Of a DNA stretch of 9,142 nucleotides, positions 1-7,000 are shown piece by piece. Source of the stretch: Vulcanimicrobiota bacterium (GTDB taxonomy: Bacteria > Eremiobacterota > Eremiobacteria > Baltobacterales > Baltobacteraceae). The stretch spans positions 1-9,142 of the forward strand of contig JAQBPL010000353.1 of the NCBI GenBank assembly GCA_028287545.1. Reading direction: 5' to 3'. Each line of letters begins with the position of its first letter. Positions within the stretch are counted from its first letter, which is position 1. Under the pieces are notes generated by a model. That model was not told the DNA's origin. It did not search any database and was given only the letters and a program-made list of their open reading frames with translations. A program made the position numbers and the translations under genes.

Positions 1-305
1 CGGAGCGGATTCTCGAAGCCGAGTGGCTGACGAAGTCGGCGCTCACGCACGCCGTCGACATCGAGATCGAGGCCACCGACCGTTCGGGTCTGCTGCAGGA
101 CGTGCTCGGCATCGCCGCCGAGCTCAAGACGCAGATCAGCTCGGTCAACGCCCGCGCGAAGCGCGATAAGAGCGCGCTCATCTCGATCACCGCGCAGATC
201 TCCGACCTCGACCACCTGCACACGCTGCTGCGCAAACTCAGCCACATCAAAGAAGTGCGCAACGTGTGGCGCGTCACGAAGCGCGAAGCCCGCATCAGCA
301 GCTGA
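1..305 (+). CDS. relA: Rel/SpoT-family (p)ppGpp synthetase/hydrolase, C-terminal fragment (ACT domain)
   Basis: The gene runs in from the left edge. The reading frame starts at base 3 and gives 100 residues before TGA at 303-305. The visible part is the C-terminal regulatory end of a long RSH enzyme, which makes or degrades the alarmone (p)ppGpp in the cytoplasm. The segment reads like the ACT_4 domain: a first strand (HAVDIEIEATDR), then SGLLQDVLGIAAELKTQI, a central ISSVNARAKRD turn and a closing helix (LHTLLRKLSHIKEVRNVWRV). The GLL-D-V--IA and I--V-A patterns are typical of Rel C-termini. The catalytic HD and synthetase domains lie outside the window, so whether it is bifunctional cannot be seen. 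An internal GTG at 102 is not a credible start because the domain begins upstream of it. The stop is 8 nt from the stop of the convergent gene, and I see no terminator hairpin between them. Family assignment is firm; RelA versus SpoT naming is not. Confidence 0.9.
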   Translation, partial: ERILEAEWLTKSALTHAVDIEIEATDRSGLLQDVLGIAAELKTQISSVNARAKRDKSALISITAQISDLDHLHTLLRKLSHIKEVRNVWRVTKREARISS

Positions 306-313
306 CGAGCGGT

Positions 314-1114
314 TTACACGCCGAAGCCCGTCGTGATCGTCAGCGTCGTCGCGGTGGGGCGGCAACTGAAGCTCGCCGCCGCGTACTTGGCGCGCTTGGC
401 GGTCTCGAGCGCGGCGCGGTCGAGCGGGGCGAAGCCGCTGGAGCGGCTGACGGCGGCGCCGACGAGAGCGCCGGTATCGTCGACGTCGACCGTCAGTTCG
501 ACGACCCCGGTCGCGTTCACGGCGCGCGCCTCGGCCGGGAACGCCGGCCTGATCGGCGCGAGCGCGTGCGCGGCGGCGAACGGTTGCGAACACGCCTGCT
601 GAGCGGCCGGACCGAACGCGACGGGCGTCACGACGGCGTTCCGCGCGGCGCCGAACCCGTCGACGAGCGTTTTGCGGTCGCGGTCGGCGGCGAGCTGACC
701 CGACGGCGTCACGGGCGGCGCCACGTTCGGGCTCCACGGCGCGGTGATCGGGCACTCGAGGCGCTGCGCCGCGCCGAGCCCAGTCGACTGCACCCAGGCG
801 GCGCTGGGGTGCTCGCCGGCCGGAAGGGTGAAATATCGGGTCAAGCGCACGCCGCCGAACGTCATCAGCGGGACGTCGTTCACGTCGACCGCGTAGCGCG
901 TGACGTCGGTGTCGATGCGCACGCGCGCCGAGCGCGTGTCGCCGCGATCGATGTCGAGCAGGAAGCCGTACGTGTTCGGCCGTCCGGCGAACGAGACGTC
1001 GGCGAGCGTCGCGATCGTCGCCGGGCAGAAGACGTTGGCGTTCGCCGGCAGCGGAACCGCCGCGCCGGAGAGGATTGCCGCAAGCACGGCCGGAGCGAGG
1101 AGCAAGCGCTTCAT
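314..1114 (-). CDS. Exported protein with C-terminal TonB_C domain
   Basis: 266 residues, ATG start. A short positive N-terminus (MKRLLL), a hydrophobic stretch to about residue 20 and an AxA site (ANA, residues 25-27) indicate a Sec signal peptide, so the mature protein should be periplasmic. Residues about 187-264 match the TonB C-terminal fold: a P-x-x-P-A-F-P-x-E-A entry, a V-V-E-L-T-V-D-V strand, D-x-x-G-A-L, S-R-S-S-G-F-x-x-L-D-R-A-A-L and a closing strand TLTITTGF. Residues 28-180 form an unrecognised beta-rich domain. Cysteines are at 30, 121, 175 and 251. C175 and C251 bracket the TonB_C fold and may form a disulfide. A true TonB has an uncleaved membrane anchor and a long Pro-rich spacer; neither is present, and no exbB/exbD lies nearby, so an energy-transducing role is unlikely. 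It lies 16 nt downstream of the 220-residue exported gene on the same strand, so the two are probably co-transcribed. The ribosome site is weak, possibly served by re-initiation. Function unknown. Confidence 0.83.
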   Translation of the reverse strand: MKRLLLAPAVLAAILSGAAVPLPANANVFCPATIATLADVSFAGRPNTYGFLLDIDRGDTRSARVRIDTDVTRYAVDVNDVPLMTFGGVRLTRYFTLPAGEHPSAAWVQSTGLGAAQRLECPITAPWSPNVAPPVTPSGQLAADRDRKTLVDGFGAARNAVVTPVAFGPAAQQACSQPFAAAHALAPIRPAFPAEARAVNATGVVELTVDVDDTGALVGAAVSRSSGFAPLDRAALETAKRAKYAAASFSCRPTATTLTITTGFGV

Positions 1115-1130
1115 CGCGTCCGGCTTCGCT

Positions 1131-1793
1131 TCAGTCGTGGAAGACCTTTTCCAGCAGGCTGGCCGCGAGGCCGGAATCGCGCGCTCCGGCGACGACGCGC
1201 GCCGCGTTCCGCGCGTGGAGCGCCGTCTCGATGACGGCGACGGAACGGTCGGCTGCCGCCGCCGCGGTCTGGCCGTGATGCTGCAGGACGATCGGACGCA
1301 GCGTCACCCAGGTGCGCTCGAGGGTCGCGCCGTCGGCCGCGGCGCGGGCCCAGTCGCCGTCGCGCGCGTCGAGCGCGATCGAACGCTCGAGGTAATCGAA
1401 GAGGCGCACCGAGACGGGCACCGTGTCGCCGGCGAGTTCGAACAGGGGCGCGAGCGCGCCGGTCGTCTCGTTCGCGGCGCGCTCCAAGGTCGCTTCATCG
1501 CTTGCGGTCCGCAACGCGGCGACCTCGCCGTCGACGGCGCTAAGTGACCAGCGGGCCGCTCGCTCCGCGGCGAAATCTGAGCGCACCGCGGGCCAGCCCG
1601 AGACGACTTGCGCCGCGGCGGCCCGCGCCGCGGCGCCGGTCTCCGCACCGCCGGCGATTCTCTCGGCGCGGTCTTCCAAGACTGTTAGGCGAACGAAACC
1701 TTCGCTGCGCGGCGCGGCGGCGGACGCGCCGGCGGCCAGCAGGCTGAAAAGGAGCATGGCTGCTGCGGCAAGCCGAGCAATGCGTTCAGACAC
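1131..1793 (-). CDS. Unrecognised exported alpha-helical protein
   Basis: 220 residues. The frame stays open upstream to 2519, but that part is antisense to the response regulator. I chose GTG at 1793 because GGAGAG sits 8 nt before it and because it gives a clean signal peptide: MSERIAR, a hydrophobic core at residues 8-22 and an ASA-A cleavage zone near 25-27. The mature part is Ala/Arg/Glu-rich and predicted largely helical, without cysteine, so it is probably a soluble periplasmic helical bundle. Two similar halves can be seen. Residues 67-120 hold Trp67 and Trp82, then D-x-x-V-A-x-L and a helix ending LAPLFEL. Residues 148-218 hold Trp148 and Trp162, then D-x-x-V-A-x-I and a helix ending LAASLLEKVF. 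The Trp spacing is 15 versus 14 residues, which suggests an internal duplication. A His pair (171-172) lies between the second Trp and the last helix. I do not recognise the family. The gene is divergent from the response regulator and leads a probable two-gene unit with the TonB_C protein. Confidence 0.75.
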   Translation of the reverse strand: MSERIARLAAAAMLLFSLLAAGASAAAPRSEGFVRLTVLEDRAERIAGGAETGAAARAAAAQVVSGWPAVRSDFAAERAARWSLSAVDGEVAALRTASDEATLERAANETTGALAPLFELAGDTVPVSVRLFDYLERSIALDARDGDWARAAADGATLERTWVTLRPIVLQHHGQTAAAAADRSVAVIETALHARNAARVVAGARDSGLAASLLEKVFHD

Positions 1794-1886
1794 GAGGCGC
1801 ACTCTCCGATACTGGACGAGGACAGGAGCGATGATAGCCGCGTCGGATGACGGGGTTATGAATGCAGTGGGGCGACGCGACCGACG
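1794..1886. promoter_or_regulatory. Divergent intergenic region with possible regulator half-sites
   Basis: These 93 nt separate the starts of the minus-strand exported-protein unit and the plus-strand two-component operon, so they must hold both promoters unless one lies inside a gene. I cannot name a convincing -35/-10 pair on either strand. On the minus strand TATCAT (1837-1832) is a possible -10 without a good -35. Two short elements, ATGAC at 1847-1851 and ATGAA at 1858-1862, are spaced 11 bp apart. On the minus strand they read TTCAT and GTCAT. That core and spacing resemble the clearer direct repeat at 3974-3995, so this may be a weaker site for the same regulator. This is inference from short matches. 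Confidence 0.35.
1802..1807 (-). promoter_or_regulatory. Shine-Dalgarno that fixes the GTG start of the 220-residue exported gene
   Basis: On the minus strand GGAGAG lies 8 nt upstream of GTG at 1793-1791. An in-frame ATG lies further in (residue 13), but starting there would remove the positively charged N-region of the signal peptide, so the GTG start is preferred. Confidence 0.6.
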
Positions 1887-2564
1887 TTGAAGATTCTCGT
1901 CGTTGAAGATGATGTTTCCCTGGGAGACATCCTGCGCCGGGGCTTGGCGGAGAGCGGTCACGTAGTCGACGTCGAGCGCGACGGCACCGCCGGCGAGCGC
2001 GCCGCCCTCGCCGGCTCGTACGATGCGCTGCTGCTCGATGTGATGCTGCCCCGCAAGGACGGCTTCGCCGTCGCGCGCGCGCTGCGCGAGGCAGGGGTCA
2101 CCACGCCGATCCTGATGCTCACCGCGCGCGACACCGTGGCGGATACCGTCGCCGGGCTCGATGCCGGCGCCGACGACTACCTGCGCAAGCCGTTCGTCTT
2201 CGACGAGCTCGAAGCACGTTTGCGTTCGATCACACGTCGCGATCCGGTTCCGGCCCGCGAAGAACTGCGCGTCGCGGACCTGGTGATGGATCTGCGGACC
2301 CGCACCGTCGCGCGCGGGACGCGGCCGATCGCGCTCTCGGCGCGCGAGACCGCGTTCCTCGAATACCTGATGCGCAACGCCGGCCGGCTCGTCACCCGCC
2401 CGATGCTCGAAGACGCGCTGTGGGAACGCGACCGCGACACGGAGTCGAATGTGATCGAAGTCTACGTGCGGCGGCTGCGGCTCAAACTCTCCGCGTCGGG
2501 CGAGCCGCCGCTGATCCACACGGTCCGCGGCGCCGGATACCGCTTGGGCGAGGCCGCCGGATGA
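1887..2564 (+). CDS. OmpR/PhoB-family response regulator
   Basis: 225 residues, TTG start. The protein begins exactly where the family does (MKILVVEDD), and no upstream ATG or GTG is in frame close by, so TTG at 1887 is the best start despite a weak ribosome site. The receiver domain (about 1-115) has the acidic pocket D8-D9, phospho-acceptor D51 (LLLDVMLP), switch Thr79 (MLTARD) and Lys101 (LRKPF). Residues about 128-220 form the winged-helix DNA-binding domain: LSARETAFLEYLMRNAGRLV, the recognition helix region SNVIEVYVRRLRLKL and the wing TVRGAGYRL. It would be phosphorylated by the next gene's kinase and act as a cytoplasmic transcription factor. Its stop overlaps the kinase start by 4 nt (ATGA). 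The direct repeat at 3974-3995 is the best candidate target. Family assignment is very secure; the signal and a specific name (for example CusR-, QseB- or BaeR-like) cannot be decided from sequence alone. Confidence 0.95.
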   Translation: MKILVVEDDVSLGDILRRGLAESGHVVDVERDGTAGERAALAGSYDALLLDVMLPRKDGFAVARALREAGVTTPILMLTARDTVADTVAGLDAGADDYLRKPFVFDELEARLRSITRRDPVPAREELRVADLVMDLRTRTVARGTRPIALSARETAFLEYLMRNAGRLVTRPMLEDALWERDRDTESNVIEVYVRRLRLKLSASGEPPLIHTVRGAGYRLGEAAG

Positions 2565-3958
2565 ATCCGCGCACGCTGCGCGGACAACTCGGCCTCGCCT
2601 ACGCCGCCGCGCTCCTGCTCATCCTGATCGCATTCGCGGCGACGACGCTTGCGCTGATCGACAGCATCGGCCGCACGACCCTCGACGAGCGGCTGCAGAC
2701 CGCGGCCCGCGCGATCTCGGCGATCGTCGACGAGCACGACGGCCGGATCGCCATCGAAGCGAAGGACCGCGAGCAGTTTGCGCGCATCGTCGGGCCGCGG
2801 CTCGACGCCGCGATCGTCGACAATGCGCTCGGGTCGGTCGACAGCACCGTCGTGCAGGTCCCGGCCGCAGTCGCCGCCGTCGCCGCGCACGGCGAGCGCG
2901 GGATGACCACCGTCCGGTCCAACGGCGCCTCGCTGCGCGTCGCACGCTTACCGGTACCGATCGGCCGCCCCGCGCTGGGCGCGGTCGTCGTGTGGCGCGA
3001 TCTCGACAGCGTCGAGGAACTCGACCATCGCCTCGCGCTAACGTTCGCGTTCGCGATCCCGATCGTCGCGCTGCTCGCGGTCATCGCGGGCGGCGCGGTG
3101 GCGGCACGCGGGCTGCGCCCGCTCGTGGCGCTCGCCGAGATCGCGTCGGAAATCGAGGCGCACGATCTCTCGCGCCGGATCGCGATCCCTTCGCGCGACG
3201 ACGAGTTGGGCCGGCTGTGCGCGACGTTCGACCGGATGCTCGACCGGCTCGAGGAAGCGTTCGCGCGCGAGCGTCGCTTCACCGGTGACGCGTCGCACGA
3301 GCTGCGCGCGCCGCTCTCGGTGATCCGCGCCGAGGCCGATCTCATGCTGCGCCGCGCCCGCACGCCGCAGGAGTACCAGCGGGCGTTGCGCTCGATCGCC
3401 GCGCAGGCCGACGAGCTCGAAGCGCTCACCCAGGATCTGCTCGCCGCGGCGCGTGGTGAAGCGGGCGCGGAAGCGATGCCGAACGCGCCCGCCGATCTGA
3501 CTGCGGCCGCCACGGCCGCCGCCGATCAGTTGGAGGCGCTGGCGCATGCGCGAGGGATCGTGCTGCGGCGCGAGATCGAGGCGGGTGCGATCGTCGGCGG
3601 GGACGAGCAGGCGTTGCGGCGCGTCGTCGTGTGCCTGCTCCACAACGCGCTAGCCTACGCGCGCGTGCACGGCACGGTCGTCGTGCGCGTGGAGCGGACG
3701 CCGGCCGGGACGCGGCTCAGCGTCACCGACGACGGGCCGGGCTTCACGCCCGAGGCGCTGGTGCACGCGACGGAACGCTTTTGGCGCGATGACCCGTCGC
3801 GTTCACGCGGCGACGGTGCGACGAACGGCACGGGGGGCAGTGGCCTGGGCCTGTCGATCGCGTCGGCGATCGTGCACGCGACTGACGGCGCACTCGTTCT
3901 CAGCAATTTCCCAGACGGCGGCGCGCGCGTCGTCATCACGTTTCCTACGTTCACATAA
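2561..3958 (+). CDS. Two-component sensor histidine kinase (HAMP-HisKA-HATPase_c)
   Basis: 465 residues. ATG at 2561 overlaps the regulator stop (ATGA), and GAGG lies 7 nt before it. The frame is open further upstream, but that part only overlaps the regulator. Order: TM1 about 12-34; a periplasmic sensor region about 35-160; TM2 about 161-182; HAMP about 180-233 (LRPL, then DELGRL); HisKA with phospho-accepting His246 in FTGDASHELRAPLSVI; N box with Asn362 (LLHNALAYA); G1 box D391-G-P-G394; F box ERFWR; G2 box GGSGLGLS at about 425-432. All catalytic motifs are intact. It should sit in the inner membrane, autophosphorylate and pass phosphate to D51 of the adjacent regulator. The sensor region has no cysteine and no His/Met cluster, which argues weakly against a metal sensor of the CusS/CzcS type. 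The ligand is unknown. Its last codons include GTTCACAT (3949-3956), matching the operator half-site downstream. Confidence 0.95.
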   Translation: MNPRTLRGQLGLAYAAALLLILIAFAATTLALIDSIGRTTLDERLQTAARAISAIVDEHDGRIAIEAKDREQFARIVGPRLDAAIVDNALGSVDSTVVQVPAAVAAVAAHGERGMTTVRSNGASLRVARLPVPIGRPALGAVVVWRDLDSVEELDHRLALTFAFAIPIVALLAVIAGGAVAARGLRPLVALAEIASEIEAHDLSRRIAIPSRDDELGRLCATFDRMLDRLEEAFARERRFTGDASHELRAPLSVIRAEADLMLRRARTPQEYQRALRSIAAQADELEALTQDLLAAARGEAGAEAMPNAPADLTAAATAAADQLEALAHARGIVLRREIEAGAIVGGDEQALRRVVVCLLHNALAYARVHGTVVVRVERTPAGTRLSVTDDGPGFTPEALVHATERFWRDDPSRSRGDGATNGTGGSGLGLSIASAIVHATDGALVLSNFPDGGARVVITFPTFT

Positions 3959-3973
3959 GGCAGCGCGACGCCG

Positions 3974-3995
3974 CGCGTTCACATCGCGTTCATGT
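3974..3995 (+). promoter_or_regulatory. 11-bp tandem direct repeat, candidate response-regulator operator
   Basis: CGCGTTCACAT (3974-3984) is followed directly by CGCGTTCATGT (3985-3995), identical at 9 of 11 positions. OmpR/PhoB-family regulators bind as head-to-tail dimers to direct repeats with an 11-bp repeat unit, so the spacing fits. GTTCACAT also occurs at 3949-3956, at the end of the kinase gene, and a looser GCTCATG is at 4001-4007. The same DNA contains a 19-bp inverted repeat, TCACAT-7-ATGTGA (3979-3997). The site lies between kinase and permease, where an operator for pump induction is expected. That the neighbouring regulator is the binder is inference. Confidence 0.55.
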
Positions 3996-4003
3996 GACTC
4001 GCT

Positions 4004-4009
4004 CATGAT
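4004..4009 (+). promoter_or_regulatory. Possible -10 element for the efflux operon
   Basis: CATGAT matches TATAAT at 4 of 6 positions and begins 9 nt after the direct repeat ends. No -35 hexamer is visible at the right distance; the repeat occupies that region, as at activator-dependent (class II) promoters of the PhoB type. A transcript starting near 4015 would carry the Shine-Dalgarno at 4026-4032. Weak match; suggested mainly by position. Confidence 0.25.
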
Positions 4010-4025
4010 TGGGAGCGACTGTTGC

Positions 4026-4032
4026 AGGAGGT
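4026..4032 (+). promoter_or_regulatory. Consensus Shine-Dalgarno (AGGAGGT) that decides the permease start
   Basis: AGGAGGT matches the canonical anti-16S site over 7 nt and is the strongest ribosome site noticed in the window. It lies 9 nt before CTG at 4042 and inside the longer reading frame that starts with TTG at 4009. No in-frame ATG, GTG or TTG lies at the usual distance after it, so it points to a CTG start. Confidence 0.6.
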
Positions 4033-4041
4033 CTTTTTCCG

Positions 4042-7000
4042 CTGCGCCTGGCTCGTTTCGCCCTCCAGAACGAAAAGGTCATCGTCTTCGTCGTCGCCGT
4101 TCTTGCGGTGCTCGGCGTACGGGCCTACCTGATCACGGCGCAGAGCGTCTTCCCGACGATGAGCTTCTCGCGGATCGACGTCGTCGCCGACGTCGGCCAA
4201 CTCCCGGCGGACCAAGTCCGCTCCGCAGTAACGCTCCCGCTCGAACAGGCGTTCCAGGCCCTGCCCTCCGCGACCGCGGTGCGCTCGACCTCGGGCCAGG
4301 GTTCCTCGGAGCTCGTCGTCGACTTCTCGACGCACAGCGACCCGCAGGTCGACCTCCAATACGTCAATCAGGCGATCGCGCAGGTGCGCGGCGCAATTCC
4401 CGCCGCGCAGAACATCGTCGCGGTCGTCGTCAACCCGAGCAGCGAACCGGTGCTGGCCTACGCGCTGACCTCGGATGCGATCTCGCAGGCGGCGCTGCGC
4501 GATCTCGCGGTCTACTCGGTGGCGCCGAAGCTCTACGGCGCGACGGGGCTCTCGCGCATCCTCATCACGGGTGGTCCGACGCGCGAGTTCCACGTCGATC
4601 TCGACCCGTCGTCACTCGCCGCGAACGGGATCGGCGCGAGCGACGTCGCGAAGGCCCTCTCCGATCAGAACACGATCCAAGCCGTGGGTCTCGGACAGCG
4701 CAACTATCAGCAGTACGCGATCCTGGTGGACGCGTCGCTGCACGATGCCGCCTCGCTCGGCCGCGTCTCCGTCCCGGTAAAAAACGGCGCCGCGATCCCG
4801 CTCTCCGCGCTGGGCACCGTGCGGCTCGGTGTCTCGCCGGCGGCTGACCAGACGTCGTACAACGCCCACCATGCGGTGATCGTGAACGCCTTCGCGCTCC
4901 CGGGCGCCGACGTCGTGGCGTTGGGCAACGACCTCAAGGCGCGGCTCGGAAAGATCGTGCCGACGCTCCCCTCGATCGTGAAGTTCTCGCCGTACTGGGA
5001 TCAAACGTCGTTCATCATCGAGTCGCAGAAAGCGCTGCGCGACTCGATCCTGCTCGGCGCGCTGCTCGCCATCATCGTCATCTACGCTTTCCTGCGCAAC
5101 GCGCGTCTGACGCTCGTCGCGGCGGCGGTGATTCCGCTGGCAATGGCGATCGCGATCTTCGCCTTGCAGCAGGCCGGACAGACGCTGAACCTGATGAGCG
5201 TCGGCGGCCTGGCCGTCGCGGTCGGTCTCATCATCGACGATGCGATCGTCGTGATCGAGAACATCGCCCGCACGACGCACGAGCACCCGAACCTCGCCCC
5301 GCGGGCCGCGATCGAGCGCGCGATGGCGCAGATCTCGACCGCGATGATCGCGTCGACGACGACGACCGTCGTCGTCTTCGTCCCGCTGGCGCTCCTCTCA
5401 GGCGTCACCGGCTTTTTCTTCCGCGCGCTCGCCTCGACGATGGCCGCCTCGCTGATCGTCTCGCTGGGTCTCGCGCTGTTCGTCGCGCCGATCGCCGCCA
5501 GCGTCCTGCTGCGCGGACATCAAGAAAAGGAGCGACGCGACTTGATCGCCATCGTGCTCGAGAAGTACGACGGCGTGCTGCGCTGGGCGCTCTCGCACCG
5601 CCGCACCGTCGCGATCGGTTCGGTCGGCGTCCTCGTCGTCACCGTGTTCCTCCTCGGCCGCCTCCCCAGCGACTTCTTGCCGAAGACGGACGAAGGGAAG
5701 TTCGAGCTCGGGTACCGGCTCCCGGTGGGCACGACGCTCGACGCGAGCGATGCCGCCGCGACCTCGATGGAGAAGATCCTCACGTCCGACCCCGCCGTCG
5801 TTTCGGTGGGACGGCTCACCGCGGTCGATACGAACGGCTACTCGCCGACGCCGCAGAACGTCGGCCTGCTCCGCGTAACGCTTGTCGCGCCATCGCGGCG
5901 CGCGAGCTACGACGAAGTCAGCGCGCGGATGCGCGCCCGGCTGGAAGCGGCGATCCCCGCCGCCGCTTACGATTTCCACCAGATCCTCGAAGATCAGATC
6001 AACGGTTTGGAAGGTTCCGCCTCGCCGATCGAGATCGACATCCGCGGGAACGATCAGCAGACGCTGATCGGCCTTGCCGACGACGTCACGAAGGCGATCG
6101 GCAACGTTCCGGGTCTCGTCGACCTCAACAACGGCGTCACGTACGACAATCCTTCGCTGCGCGTTTCCCCCGACTCGACGCGTCTCGCCGCGCTCGGCAT
6201 CACGACGCAGGACGTCGGCGACGCGATCGCCGCGCTCTCCCAAGGGACGGTAGCGACCTCGGTCCCCGAATCGTCGCGGGTGATCCCGGTGCGCGTGCGC
6301 GTCGCCGGTGCCGACTCGCCGCTCGATCCGGCGACCGGCCTGCTCGCCAAGGGGATTCCGAGCGCGCTCGGCGAGGTCTCGCGCCTCAACACCGTGCGGC
6401 TGTCGAGCAATCTCGACGCGCAGAACGGACAGCTGCTGCTCCGCGTGACCGGAAACGTCGACAATGCCAGCCTCTCGGGCGTCGTCGACGGCATCAGCCG
6501 CGCCCTCGCGAAGGTGTCGATGCCGCCGGGCTATTCGACCGAGATCGGCGGCCAGGCGAAAACGCAGGCCCAATCGTTCTCGGAGTTCCTCAGCGTCGTC
6601 GCGATCGCGATCGCGCTCGTTTTCGCGGTCATGCTCGCGACGTTCCGCTCGTTCCGTCTCCCGCTCGTCGTTCTGGCCGCGATCCCGCTGGCGCTGATCG
6701 GCGTCGCAGGCGCGCTGACGATCACCGGGACACCCTTCAACGTCTCTTCATTCATGGGTCTGCTGCTGTTGGTCGGAATCGTGGTCAAAAACGGAATCCT
6801 CTTGATCGACGTCGCGAACCAGCACCGCGAGGGCGGCGCCAGCGTCGAAGAATCGCTCCTCGCCGCGGGCAAGACGCGTCTGCGTCCGATCGTTATGACG
6901 ACGCTCGCGGCGATCGGCGGGCTCCTCCCGCTCGCGCTCGGGATCGGCCAGGGCGCCGAGCTGGAGAAGCCGCTCGCGATCGCCGTCATCGGCGGCCTTT

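Noticed and set aside
284..330. Nine-base direct repeat CGAAGCCCG (284-292 and 322-330) across the convergent junction
   Set aside because: Short, GC-rich and with one copy in each of two coding regions; no stem-loop with a T-tract, so it is not called as a terminator or attachment site.
266..1234. 322-codon plus-strand frame across the TonB_C gene
   Set aside because: Extremely Arg-rich, overlaps the Rel C-terminus and is antisense to a protein with signal peptide and TonB_C motifs; a GC-driven artefact.
1794..2519. Upstream extension of the 220-residue exported protein to 2519
   Set aside because: It is antisense to the response regulator, and a GTG start with GGAGAG and a clean signal peptide exists at 1793.
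2420..2560. Upstream extension of the sensor kinase into the regulator gene
   Set aside because: The 47 extra residues have no family match and overlap the winged helix; ATG 2561 has a GAGG site and gives a normal N-terminus before TM1.
3979..3997. Stem-loop as a terminator after the kinase gene
   Set aside because: Only six base pairs per arm and no following T-run; better explained as part of the operator region.
5398..6573. Long open frame of 391 codons on the minus strand opposite the permease
   Set aside because: Arg/Asp/Gly-rich composition and exact antisense placement to a well-supported RND gene are typical of shadow frames in GC-rich DNA.
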